DNA from: Acidobacteriota bacterium
GTDB taxonomy: Bacteria; Acidobacteriota; Blastocatellia; Pyrinomonadales; Pyrinomonadaceae
Reading direction: 5' to 3'
DNA: 64,000 bases
Assembly (NCBI GenBank): GCA_020200135.1
Contig: JAIVJI010000068.1
Span: 1-64,000, forward strand
Shown here: piece after piece, positions 40,757 to 51,634 of the stretch
Layout: every line of letters starts with the position of its first letter
How positions within the stretch are numbered: the first letter of the stretch is position 1
Made by a program: the position numbers and the translations under genes
Notes under the pieces: model-generated
What the model was told of the DNA's origin: nothing
Seen by the model: only the letters and a program-made list of their open reading frames with translations
The model's database searches: none

Positions 40757-41578
40757 ATGTATCCCGAGCTATTCCGCATCGGCGGGTTTCCGGTCAACAC
40801 GTACGGCGTGCTTCTGGCGCTGGCGTTCATGGCGGCGCTGTTCGTGGCGTCGCGTTTGGGCGCGCGCGACGGGCTGCCGCGCGAGCGCGTCTTCGACCTC
40901 GGGCTGTGGATGCTGCTGGGCGGGCTCGTCGGCTCGAAGCTGCTGCTGATGCTGGCCGAGCCGGACTACGGCGCGGACTGGCGCAACCTGCTCTCGATAG
41001 ACTTCCTGCGCTCGGGCGGCGTCTGGTACGGCGGCTTCCTCGGGGGGCTCCTGACGGGGGTGCTGCTGATACGACGCTACCGTCTCCCGTTCTGGAAAGT
41101 CCTGGACGCGTTCGCGCCGGGCGTCGCCATCGGGCAGGCCGTCGGGCGTCAGGGCTGCTTCGCCGCCGGGTGCTGCTGGGGTCGGCCGACCGATGTGCCG
41201 TGGGGCGTCGAGTTCGGCGAGGCCGCGCACGCCATCACCGGCGTCCCCGCGGGCGTCCACCTCCACCCGACGCAGCTCTACGAGTCGTTCGCCGCGGTCG
41301 TCATCTTCCTGCTCCTGTACCTTCTCCACCGGCGCAAGCGTTTCGACGGCCAGGTCATCGCGGCCTACGCGGCGCTCTACGGCCTGACGCGCTTCACCAT
41401 CGAGTTCTTCCGCGACGACCCGCGCGGAGACATCCTCGGCTTGACGACTCTGACCGGACTCTCGACCTCGCAGCTCATCAGCCTCCTCGTCGTCGCGGGC
41501 GGCGTCGTCTTCCTCCTCCTGCGCCGGCGCCGCGCGCCCGGCGCGTCGCCCGCCGAGCCGGACGCCGCCAGCGCATGA
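40757..41578 (+). CDS. lgt: Prolipoprotein diacylglyceryl transferase
   Basis: 273 residues with about seven transmembrane segments. Motifs: FPVNTYGVLLALAF, SGGVWYGGFLGG, the signature region GRQGCFAAGCCWG (a Cys-rich variant of GRxGNFxN) and HPTQLYES. It transfers diacylglycerol from phosphatidylglycerol to the lipobox cysteine in the inner membrane. A basic C-terminal tail (RRRRAPGAS) ends in the cytosol. The next gene starts within its stop codon (ATGA). Confidence 0.95.
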   Translation: MYPELFRIGGFPVNTYGVLLALAFMAALFVASRLGARDGLPRERVFDLGLWMLLGGLVGSKLLLMLAEPDYGADWRNLLSIDFLRSGGVWYGGFLGGLLTGVLLIRRYRLPFWKVLDAFAPGVAIGQAVGRQGCFAAGCCWGRPTDVPWGVEFGEAAHAITGVPAGVHLHPTQLYESFAAVVIFLLLYLLHRRKRFDGQVIAAYAALYGLTRFTIEFFRDDPRGDILGLTTLTGLSTSQLISLLVVAGGVVFLLLRRRRAPGASPAEPDAASA

Positions 41579-42597
41579 GCCACGAACAGGACAACCCCGA
41601 GACGGACGCCGGGACGGTCGCGGCCGGCGCCGCCCTTGAGCCGGGGGCCGAGCCGCTCACCTTCGTCGCGGGGGCGTCGGACGCGGGCGCGCGACTCGAC
41701 GCGTTTCTGGCCGCGAGGGTCGAGGGCGTGAGCCGCTCGACCCTGAAGCGCGTCATCGACGACGGCGACGTGCTCGTGGGCGGGCGCGCGGCCAAGCCCT
41801 CGCACAAGCTGAAGGCGGGCGAGCGCGTCGAGGTCGAGCTGCCCGCGCCGCCGCCGTCCGAGATAGAGCCCGAGGAGATTCCGCTCGACATCCTCCACGA
41901 GGACGACGAGGTCGTCGTCGTCAACAAGCCCGCCGGCCTCGTCGTCCACCCGGCGTCGGGCGTCCCCGGCGGGACGCTCGCCAACGCGCTCGCCTTCCAC
42001 TTCGCGCGGCTGGCGCCGGGCGGCGGCGCGCTCCGCCCCGGCATCGTCCACCGGCTCGACCGCGACACCTCGGGCGCCATCGTCATCGCCAAGACGGCGC
42101 GCGCGCACGAGCACCTTTCGGACCAGTTCCGCGCGCGCACGGTCTTCAAGTCCTACGCCGCGCTCGTCCACGGCGTGACGAAGGAGGAGAAGGGGAAGGT
42201 CGAGGAGCCACTCGCGCGCGACCCGCGCAACCGCACGCGGATGGCCGTCGCGCGCGGCGGGCGGGCGGCCCTCTCGCTCTGGCGCGTGCGCGGCCGCTAC
42301 GAGCGCATGACGCTCCTCGACGTGCAGATCAAGACCGGCCGGACGCACCAGATACGCGTCCACCTCGCGTGGCTCAAGCACCCCGTCGTCGGCGACGAGA
42401 GCTACGGCGGCGGGCGCGACAAGACCATCGCCGACCCACTCTTGCGCGCGCGCGTCCGCGGGCTCGGCCGCCAGTTCCTCCACGCCGAGCGCCTCGGCTT
42501 CCACCACCCCTCGACGGGCGAGTGGCTGAGCTTGACCGCGCCGCTCCCGCCCGAGCTGTCCGACTTCCTCGCCGCGCTCGAACCGGGAGGGAATTAA
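41575..42597 (+). CDS. rluD: RluD-type 23S rRNA pseudouridine synthase
   Basis: 340 residues from ATG 41575, overlapping the lgt stop by 4 bases. The N-terminal S4 RNA-binding domain is LDAFLAARVEGVSRSTLKRV; the catalytic domain has VVNKPAGLVVHPASG, the catalytic Asp in VHRLDRDTSGAIVIAKTA and IKTGRTHQIRVHLAW. RluA/RluD-type enzymes isomerise uridines in 23S rRNA. The exact site is inferred from family resemblance. The stop TAA (42595-42597) lies in the left arm of a 39-bp palindrome. Confidence 0.92.
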   Translation: MSHEQDNPETDAGTVAAGAALEPGAEPLTFVAGASDAGARLDAFLAARVEGVSRSTLKRVIDDGDVLVGGRAAKPSHKLKAGERVEVELPAPPPSEIEPEEIPLDILHEDDEVVVVNKPAGLVVHPASGVPGGTLANALAFHFARLAPGGGALRPGIVHRLDRDTSGAIVIAKTARAHEHLSDQFRARTVFKSYAALVHGVTKEEKGKVEEPLARDPRNRTRMAVARGGRAALSLWRVRGRYERMTLLDVQIKTGRTHQIRVHLAWLKHPVVGDESYGGGRDKTIADPLLRARVRGLGRQFLHAERLGFHHPSTGEWLSLTAPLPPELSDFLAALEPGGN

Positions 42598-42679
42598 CAT
42601 GGATGGACAGGATTGACAGGATGAGGGATTGAAAATCTTAAATCCTTATCCTGTCAATCCTGTCCATCCATGTTAATTC
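42591..42679. repeat. Near-perfect 39-bp palindrome, family D (TCCTGTCAA/TCCTGTCCA)
   Basis: The left arm (42591-42630) and right arm (42641-42679) match over about 39 bases with few differences; the loop is about 10 bases. The arms contain the direct repeat TCCTGTCAA TCCTGTCCA (period 9, unlike the other families). The upstream stop codon is inside the left arm. Confidence 0.9.
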
Positions 42680-42713
42680 GTCCCCACGCTTCGCGGCCCG
42701 GTCGCCGTTGCTT

Positions 42714-42719
42714 TATACT
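42714..42719 (+). promoter_or_regulatory. -10 hexamer TATACT upstream of a VWA gene
   Basis: TATACT lies in GCTTTATACTGTCC, 106 bases before the ATG at 42826. No convincing -35 was found. Confidence 0.35.
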
Positions 42720-42825
42720 GTCCGGCACTGGGGAAGCAACGACCGCGCCGGCCGCGGGCATCGAAAGGGGTGCTCGAATCGGCTGAAAACCCCGAGGTTT
42801 CACCCGCGCTCCCCTTCATTCGCCT

Positions 42826-43848
42826 ATGAACAACCCGAGACTCTGGCTTTCGCTCGCCGCACTCGCCTGCGCCCTCTTGGGCGCGGCCGCCGCCCCGCGC
42901 CCTTCGGGGGCGCAGACGCAGGCACCCGCCGCCCCGCGCCAGACGCCGACGCCGCCGCGCGACGAGGTCGAGGGCACGGTCGTCTCGCGCGTGGTGCGCG
43001 TCCCCGTCACCGTGCTCGACAAGAAGGGGACGCCCGTGACGGGGCTGACGCGCGACGACTTCCTCGTCTTCGAGGACAAGCGCCCCGTCCAGTTCGACTT
43101 CCTCGGCGAGATCAAGGAGCTGGAGAAGCTCCCCATCTACATCGGCGTCCTGATGGACACGTCGAGCTCGACCTCAGGCAAGCTCGGGTTCGAGAAGGAG
43201 GCGGCGATGAACTTCTTCGACGTCGTCACGCGCTCGCGCAAGGACTGGGGCGCCTTCGTCACCTTCGACGACGAGGTCAAGCTCCGGCAGGACTTCACGC
43301 GCAACCTCGACCTGCTCAGGAAGGCCATCGACGGCGTGAAGAAGCCGGGGACGCAGACCTCGCTCTTCGACGCCATCTGGCAGTTCTGCGACCAGAAGAT
43401 GCGCGGCGTGCCCAGCCCGCGCCGCGCGCTCGTCATCATCACCGACGGCGACGACACCTACAGCCGCGCGCGCATCGAAGACGCCATCGCCATCGCGCAG
43501 AAGACCGACACCATCATCTTCTCCATCTCGACCAAGGGCGGCTTCATCGGGAGCGCGGTGCCCGGCGTCGAGGCCGGCACGGTCAAGGACTCGGGCGACA
43601 AGGAGCTGCAGAAGCTGGCGCAGGAGACGGGCGGCCGCGCCTTCTACACCGGCGACATGCTCGCGCTCGAACGCGCCTTCAAGAAGATCGGCGAGGAGCT
43701 GCGCTCGCAGTACCTTTTGACCTACCGCCCCGAGGGCCCCTTCGACGGCGGCTACCGCCGCATCGAGGTCAGGGTCGCCACCGGCGAGAAGTACAAGGTC
43801 AACTCCAAAAAGGGCTACACCGCCGACAGGGATTTGTTAAGCAAGTAA
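42826..43848 (+). CDS. Secreted VWFA-related protein
   Basis: 340 residues. The signal peptide is LWLSLAALACALLGAAAAP. A short Pro-rich linker leads to the N-domain (VVRVPVTVLDKKGTPVTGLT, DDFLVFEDKRP), then the VWA domain with MIDAS DTSSS (Asp111), the Thr of GTQTSLFDAIW and the Asp of IITDGDDTYS. The end SQYLLTYRPEGPFDGGYRRI is typical of the acidobacterial VWFA-related family. No Shine-Dalgarno site is obvious. It is followed by another VWA gene across a GTTCACG palindrome. Confidence 0.85.
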   Translation: MNNPRLWLSLAALACALLGAAAAPRPSGAQTQAPAAPRQTPTPPRDEVEGTVVSRVVRVPVTVLDKKGTPVTGLTRDDFLVFEDKRPVQFDFLGEIKELEKLPIYIGVLMDTSSSTSGKLGFEKEAAMNFFDVVTRSRKDWGAFVTFDDEVKLRQDFTRNLDLLRKAIDGVKKPGTQTSLFDAIWQFCDQKMRGVPSPRRALVIITDGDDTYSRARIEDAIAIAQKTDTIIFSISTKGGFIGSAVPGVEAGTVKDSGDKELQKLAQETGGRAFYTGDMLALERAFKKIGEELRSQYLLTYRPEGPFDGGYRRIEVRVATGEKYKVNSKKGYTADRDLLSK

Positions 43849-43921
43849 ACCGTGAACCGTAAACCGTGACGAGGTAAAACCAAATCTTACTTGTCACGGT
43901 TCACGGTTCACGGTTCACGAG
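43847..43921. repeat. Heptamer palindrome, family B (GTTCACG), copy 2
   Basis: The left arm (43847-43873) pairs with the right arm (about 43892-43921), which holds three GGTTCAC units. It starts inside the upstream TAA and ends in CACGAGG, so its last bases join the GAGGAAAG ribosome-binding site of the next gene. Confidence 0.88.
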
Positions 43922-43928
43922 GAAAGAG

Positions 43929-45029
43929 ATGTCTACTCATAAGAGGTTCGTGTTAGTTCTGGCGCTGGCCCTGGCGTGCGCCGTGCCGTTCGCGGGGGCG
44001 GGCGCGAGCGCGCGGCGGCAGACGGCGCCGCCGCCGCAGCGCCCCGCGCCGCCGCCGCAGCGGCCGGACGTGCCGCTCGACGACGAGGACGTGGAGCGCG
44101 TCGAGACCGACCTGACCAACGTGCTCTTCACCGCCGTCGACAAGAACAAGCGCTTCGTCACCGCGCTCAAGCAGGAGGACATCCGCGTCCTCGAAGACGG
44201 CGTGCCGCAGCAGGTCTTCACCTTCCAGCGCGAGACCGACCGCCCGCTCTCGCTCGCCATCCTCATCGACGTCTCCGCCTCGCAGGAGCGCACGCTCCCC
44301 GAGGAGAAGTCGGCCGCGCAGCGCTTCGTCGACACCGTCATCCGCCAGCAGAAGGACGAGGTGGCCGTGCTCAGCTTCACCGGCGAGGCCACGCTCGAAC
44401 AGGGCTTGACCGGGAGTGTGGCGCGCATCCGCCGCGCCATCGACAAGGTCGAGTTCACGCCGCCCTCGGGCTACGTCGGCGGGGGCATCCTCGTCGGCAC
44501 GCCCCCCATCTCGGGCGACAACCAGTCGCGCGCCGCCTCGACCGCCATCTGGGACGCCATCTGGGTCACCTCGCGCGAGGTCCTGGCCGAATCCTCCGAC
44601 AAGACGCGCCGCGCCATCATCCTGCTCTCCGACGGCGTCGACACCAGCAGCCGGCTCAAGATGAGCGAGGCGGTGGACTCGGCGCTCAAGGCCGACGCCA
44701 TCATCTACGCCGTCGGCATCGGCGACAGCTTCAGCTTCGACGGCGTGGACGAGGGCTCGATGCGCAAGATCGCCGAACGCACCGGCGGGCGCGCCTACTT
44801 CCCGCGCAACGAGGACGACCTCCGCGTCGCCTTCGCGCAGATTCAGGAGGAGCTGCGCTCGCAGTACCTCATCGCCTACTCGCCCTCGAACAAGTCGAAG
44901 GACGGCTCCTTCCGCAAGGTGCAGATCGAGGTCGCCAACCCCGAGCTGAAGAAGCAGAACCTGCGGCTCACCTACCGCCAGGGCTACTTCGCGCGCAGCG
45001 CCGTGGACGCCCGCCCCAAGTCGAAGTAA
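43929..45029 (+). CDS. Secreted VWFA-related protein
   Basis: 366 residues, ATG 43929 after GAGGAAAGAG. Signal peptide (VLVLALALACAVPFAGAGASA), then a PPPQRPAPPPQRP linker. N-domain: ERVETDLTNVLFTAVDKNKR, IRVLEDGVPQQVFTFQRET. VWA MIDAS: DVSAS (Asp114), the Thr of ASTAIWDAIW, the Asp of LLSDGVDTSS. The C-terminus SQYLIAYSPSNKSKDGSFRK ... LRLTYRQGYFAR is shared with the gene at 12996. Extracytoplasmic; partners unknown. Confidence 0.85.
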   Translation: MSTHKRFVLVLALALACAVPFAGAGASARRQTAPPPQRPAPPPQRPDVPLDDEDVERVETDLTNVLFTAVDKNKRFVTALKQEDIRVLEDGVPQQVFTFQRETDRPLSLAILIDVSASQERTLPEEKSAAQRFVDTVIRQQKDEVAVLSFTGEATLEQGLTGSVARIRRAIDKVEFTPPSGYVGGGILVGTPPISGDNQSRAASTAIWDAIWVTSREVLAESSDKTRRAIILLSDGVDTSSRLKMSEAVDSALKADAIIYAVGIGDSFSFDGVDEGSMRKIAERTGGRAYFPRNEDDLRVAFAQIQEELRSQYLIAYSPSNKSKDGSFRKVQIEVANPELKKQNLRLTYRQGYFARSAVDARPKSK

Positions 45030-45058
45030 AGGCGAGGCGCGAGGCGGAGTGAACGAAT

Positions 45059-45091
45059 GACGAGGGGGAGGCCGACCGCCGCCCCCTCGTC
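45059..45091 (+). terminator. Hairpin after the VWA gene
   Basis: GACGAGGGGG (45059-45068) pairs with CCCCCTCGTC (45082-45091), with inner GGC/GCC pairs possible. No T-run, so termination is likely weak. The remainder of 45092-45359 has TTATATTC near 45148 as a possible -10 and nothing else I can support. Confidence 0.5.
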
Positions 45092-45359
45092 GTCCATCGC
45101 CCGGCATTGCCTTCCTCTTTTCTGGATGACAAGGCCGCTAAGGCTTTGTTATATTCAGACTTGACCGGCGCCGGCGCCGCCCCGTGCGGGGAGGCCGGCG
45201 GGCTGGAGCAAGAGGTCTCGAGCGCCTCACCCTTTTAGAAGGTCCGAAGCCCCTCCTCTCGACAATCTTTCAGCCGAAGACGCCGCCCCGCCGAGGCGGA
45301 AGCGTCCGGAGCCGCGCGACCCTGTCAGGTCTTCTCATCTCTTCCGCAGAGAGAAAGTC

Positions 45360-48878
<3,519 letters not shown>

Positions 48879-48933
48879 GCCGTTGGGCCGTGCCGCGCGC
48901 CGCGCCTTCCTTGCCCGACGCCCGCACGGCGTC

Positions 48934-48939
48934 TATATT
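48934..48939 (+). promoter_or_regulatory. -10 hexamer TATATT very close to the start codon
   Basis: TATATT ends 10 bases before the ATG at 48950. A start of transcription 6-8 bases downstream would leave almost no leader, so the mRNA may be leaderless. Confidence 0.4.
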
Positions 48940-48949
48940 GAGCCTCGAC

Positions 48950-49564
48950 ATGAGACGCCTAACCTTCTTCCTGACGCTCGCCTTCGTCGCGCTGCTCGCC
49001 GCGAACTCCGCCAACGCGCAGGCCGACCCGCCGCCCCCGCCGCCGCCGGTCCCGGACTACTCGCCGCAGCGCTGGAAGGAGTACGTCTACGAGCAGGACA
49101 ACGTCAGGTTCCGCTTCCCCGTCGAGCCGAAGATTAAGACCACGAGCACGAACGAGTCCTTCGGCACGGTGATGAGCCGGAGCTACCGCCGCGAATCGTT
49201 CCTCGTGCTCGAGCTGACGGTGAACGAGTACCCGGCTGACATAGACTTCGAGAAGGCGATGCCCTCGAAGGAGCTGCTCGAAAAGATGCGCGACGCGGGG
49301 CTGGCGGAAGTCAAAGACGTAAACCCGAAGGTCATCAGAGAGTCGGACATCACGGTGGACGGCCACGCCGGGAAGTTTCTGCACGTCGAGACCTCCAACG
49401 GCCAGAGCATCCGGCTCAAGTTCTTCGTCGTGAAGAACCGCATGTATTTCAGCTACGCGGAGGTCAGGAAGGGGCAGAAGCACGGCACCAACTACGAGAA
49501 CGACTTCGAGCAGGTCGCGATGGGATTCCTTGATTCGATCAGGCTGGTCTCGGCCGGCAAGTAG
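48950..49564 (+). CDS. Secreted protein of unknown function
   Basis: 204 residues from ATG 48950 (MRRLTFFLTLAFVALLAANS, signal peptide ending ANAQA). A run of eight prolines follows. The mature domain (WKEYVYEQDNVRFRFPVEPK, RESFLVLELTVNEYPADIDF, ITVDGHAGKFLHVETSNGQS, MYFSYAEVRKGQ) resembles periplasmic/lipoprotein beta-domains of the PsbP/DUF1795 kind, which is a tentative comparison. The earlier in-frame ATG at 48890 is rejected because the signal peptide starts at 48950. A terminator follows at 49599. Confidence 0.75.
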   Translation: MRRLTFFLTLAFVALLAANSANAQADPPPPPPPVPDYSPQRWKEYVYEQDNVRFRFPVEPKIKTTSTNESFGTVMSRSYRRESFLVLELTVNEYPADIDFEKAMPSKELLEKMRDAGLAEVKDVNPKVIRESDITVDGHAGKFLHVETSNGQSIRLKFFVVKNRMYFSYAEVRKGQKHGTNYENDFEQVAMGFLDSIRLVSAGK

Positions 49565-49598
49565 CGCGGCCGGGTCTTCTTTCGCGGCCGACGAACGA

Positions 49599-49644
49599 AG
49601 CCGCCCGCGCGGGGGACGCTCCCCGCGCGGGCGGCTCGGCTTTT
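49599..49644 (+). terminator. Intrinsic terminator
   Basis: A perfect 16-bp stem (49599-49614 with 49621-49636, AGCCGCCCGCGCGGGG) with loop GACGCT, followed by CGGCTTTT. It lies between the convergent genes ending at 49564 and 49656. Confidence 0.88.
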
Positions 49645-49655
49645 GTCCCGCGGTG

Positions 49656-50474
49656 TTAGCGCTCGCCCCGGCCCATCTCGACTTCGGTTTCGAGGGAGAC
49701 GACGAGGTTGCGGACGCTGGGCTGGTCGATGGGCTCGACGAGGCGGAGGGCTTCGTCGAGGACGCGGCGCTGGTGCTCGGGCCACTCCGGCTTGCCGACG
49801 ACGCAGCCGAACTCGCCCGCGTAGTAGGCGGCGCGCGGCGGGCGCGCCCGCTCGACCGCCGCGCGGTCGACGGCGAGCATCATCGTCGGGATGCCGGCTA
49901 CCTCGATGGCGCGCGCCGCGAGCGAGAGCGTCTGGTGGCAGAGCCGCGAGGCCGGGACGAGCAGGACGGCCTGCACCTCGTAGCGGCGGACGCGCTCGAC
50001 CAGCTCGGGCAGCCCCGCGGCGGCGAAGCGCGCGGCGTTGGGGATGAAGCCCGAGAGGCTCCAGAAGATCGGGTTGAGCTGGCCGATGATGCCGTTGCCC
50101 TCGAACTCCTTGAGGCGGCCGATGGGCACCTGCGAGTTCATGTCGGCGCGGACGGCCGCCGGGTCGTAGCCGCGCGGCGTCCACTTCAAATCGTCGGGGC
50201 CGACCTCGATGGGGATTTCGCGGAAGGACGTGTCGCCGCCGAAGGTCTCGGTGTCGAAGGGCTCGGTGCCGTCGACGTAGGCGCCGGCCGAGCTGACGAG
50301 CGCGAGGTTGAGCATCGGGAGCGCGCGCCGCGCCGGGCGGAAGGGCGCGCGCCGGTTCTCGACCCAGGGGTAGTGCCCGCCCACTTCGTCGCCGCGCAGC
50401 TCGTTGATCTGCTTCCAGCGCGCGTAGCGGTCGCGCCACTCCTCCGCGCCTTCAAGTATCTCGACTTGAGACAT
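49656..50474 (-). CDS. GrdB/PrdB-related (glycine/sarcosine/D-proline reductase B family) protein without selenocysteine
   Basis: 272 residues. The pattern FREIPIEVGPDDLKWTPRGY, PIGRLKEFEGNGIIGQLNPI, VERVRRYEVQAVLLVPASRL, CHQTLSLAARAIEVAGIPTM fits the selenoprotein B reductase-like family. In true reductases a Sec or Cys redox pair lies at the position of SRLCH; here only the second Cys remains and the first position is Ser. There is no in-frame TGA. Function is therefore unlikely to be amino-acid reduction; homologues of this kind are common in aerobes and uncharacterised. No signal peptide. Confidence 0.7.
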   Translation of the reverse strand: MSQVEILEGAEEWRDRYARWKQINELRGDEVGGHYPWVENRRAPFRPARRALPMLNLALVSSAGAYVDGTEPFDTETFGGDTSFREIPIEVGPDDLKWTPRGYDPAAVRADMNSQVPIGRLKEFEGNGIIGQLNPIFWSLSGFIPNAARFAAAGLPELVERVRRYEVQAVLLVPASRLCHQTLSLAARAIEVAGIPTMMLAVDRAAVERARPPRAAYYAGEFGCVVGKPEWPEHQRRVLDEALRLVEPIDQPSVRNLVVSLETEVEMGRGER

Positions 50475-50565
50475 CCTCGGTCCTCCCGGCCTTTTTGCTT
50501 GTCGATGCTTGCGGCGATTCTAAAGCACAAAGCGCGCGCGCGGAAGGGCGGCCGCGTCGGCCGCC

Positions 50566-50988
50566 TCAGTCGTAGTCGTCCGCGCCGGGCATGAGCCGGA
50601 TGCGCGGCGGGTCGAGTTCTTCGGGCTGGGCGGCCTCGCGGGGGTCTTCGGCCGAGGCGAGCCATGAGAGCGAGCGCGCGAGCCGCGCGAGGTATTCGCG
50701 GATGTCGAGCGACATGAAACGCTCCGCGCCGAGGCGGTCAAACTTTTCGAGCGCCATCCCGTACATCCTGCGCGCGGCGCCGCGCCGCCCGATCTCGATG
50801 TGGTGGAAGACGACCGCCGACTGGATGAGCGCCTGGAGGAACAGCTTCTCGCGCGGCCCGCAGTCGTCGCGCCAGCGCTCCTCCCACGCGTCGTGCGCCG
50901 CGTGGAACTCGCCCGCGTTGTAGAGGTCTATCCCGGCCAGGTACTCCGCCGGGTAAGCGCGCGCGTGCTCGTCCGTGTAAGCTTCCAT
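50566..50988 (-). CDS. DUF309 family protein
   Basis: 140 residues from ATG 50986-50988. The core YLAGIDLYNAGEFHAAHDAW, EERWRDDCGPREKLFLQALI and QSAVVFHHIEIGRRGAARRM with conserved His and Glu is the DUF309 helical fold (possibly metal-binding). The C-terminus is Pro-rich and acidic. No Shine-Dalgarno site: a CACTCGG palindrome lies 6 bases upstream. Same strand as the rhodanese gene before it, so probably one transcription unit. Function unknown. Confidence 0.85.
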   Translation of the reverse strand: MEAYTDEHARAYPAEYLAGIDLYNAGEFHAAHDAWEERWRDDCGPREKLFLQALIQSAVVFHHIEIGRRGAARRMYGMALEKFDRLGAERFMSLDIREYLARLARSLSWLASAEDPREAAQPEELDPPRIRLMPGADDYD

Positions 50989-50994
50989 AAAAAA

Positions 50995-51069
50995 GTGCTG
51001 AAGGCCGAGTGCCGAGAGCCGAGTGAAGAACGAGCCCCCACTCAGCCCTCGGCACTCGGCCCTCAGCAA
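50995..51069. repeat. Heptamer palindrome, family G (CACTCGG/CCCTCGG)
   Basis: 31-base arms (50995-51025 with 51039-51069) match with few mismatches. The right arm is CACTCAG CCCTCGG CACTCGG CCCTCAG, strict period 7. It starts 5 bases after the rhodanese stop and ends 6 bases before the DUF309 start (minus strand). Confidence 0.9.
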
Positions 51070-51074
51070 TTCAT

Positions 51075-51398
51075 TCAGTAGCGCGGCACCGACGGGTCGA
51101 CTTCCACCGACCAGCGGTCGATGCCGCCGGCGAGGTTGTAGACCTTCTCGAAGCCCTGGCGCGCGAGGAAGGAGCAGACCTGCGCGCTGCGTATGCCGTG
51201 GTGGCAGATGAAGACCGTCTCGCGCTCGGGGTCGAGCGAGGGCGCCCACTCGTTGAAGAGGCGCAGGGGGAGCAGCCGCGCGCCCTCGACGCGCGCCAGC
51301 TCGTACTCCTCCGGCTCGCGCACGTCCACGAGCAGCAGGTCGTCGCCGCCCCGCACGCGTTCGCCAAACTCCTTCGGCGTCATCGTCTTGAAACTCAT
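51075..51398 (-). CDS. Rhodanese-like domain protein
   Basis: 107 residues, a single rhodanese domain: LLLVDVREPEEYELARVEGA and the active loop CHHGIRSA with Cys65, then GFEKVYNLAGGIDRWS. Such single-domain enzymes transfer sulfane sulfur from thiosulfate or persulfides in the cytosol. The gene lies upstream of the DUF309 gene on the same strand. Physiological acceptor unknown. Confidence 0.92.
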   Translation of the reverse strand: MSFKTMTPKEFGERVRGGDDLLLVDVREPEEYELARVEGARLLPLRLFNEWAPSLDPERETVFICHHGIRSAQVCSFLARQGFEKVYNLAGGIDRWSVEVDPSVPRY

Positions 51399-51634
51399 CC
51401 CGGCGTGAAAATTACCAGCCGGCGCCGGGTCAACGCAAACGGGGCGGGGCGCGCGTGCGCCGCGAAGGCGACGGCAGACACTTGCGGCCGGGCGCCCGGC
51501 GTCGTAAAATCCCCCGTCCGTTCCCTGGGCCGCGGAGCCACCCCTCCGAGTGCCGCCGCCGCGCCCTTTGTCGCCTGTGACGACCGCCCCGACCTTTTTC
51601 GGCCAGGCTTTTCTCCATCCGAAAGGCTCTCAAG

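Noticed and set aside
49656-50474. Selenoprotein with in-frame TGA
   Set aside because: The frame has no internal TGA; the expected Sec position is Ser.
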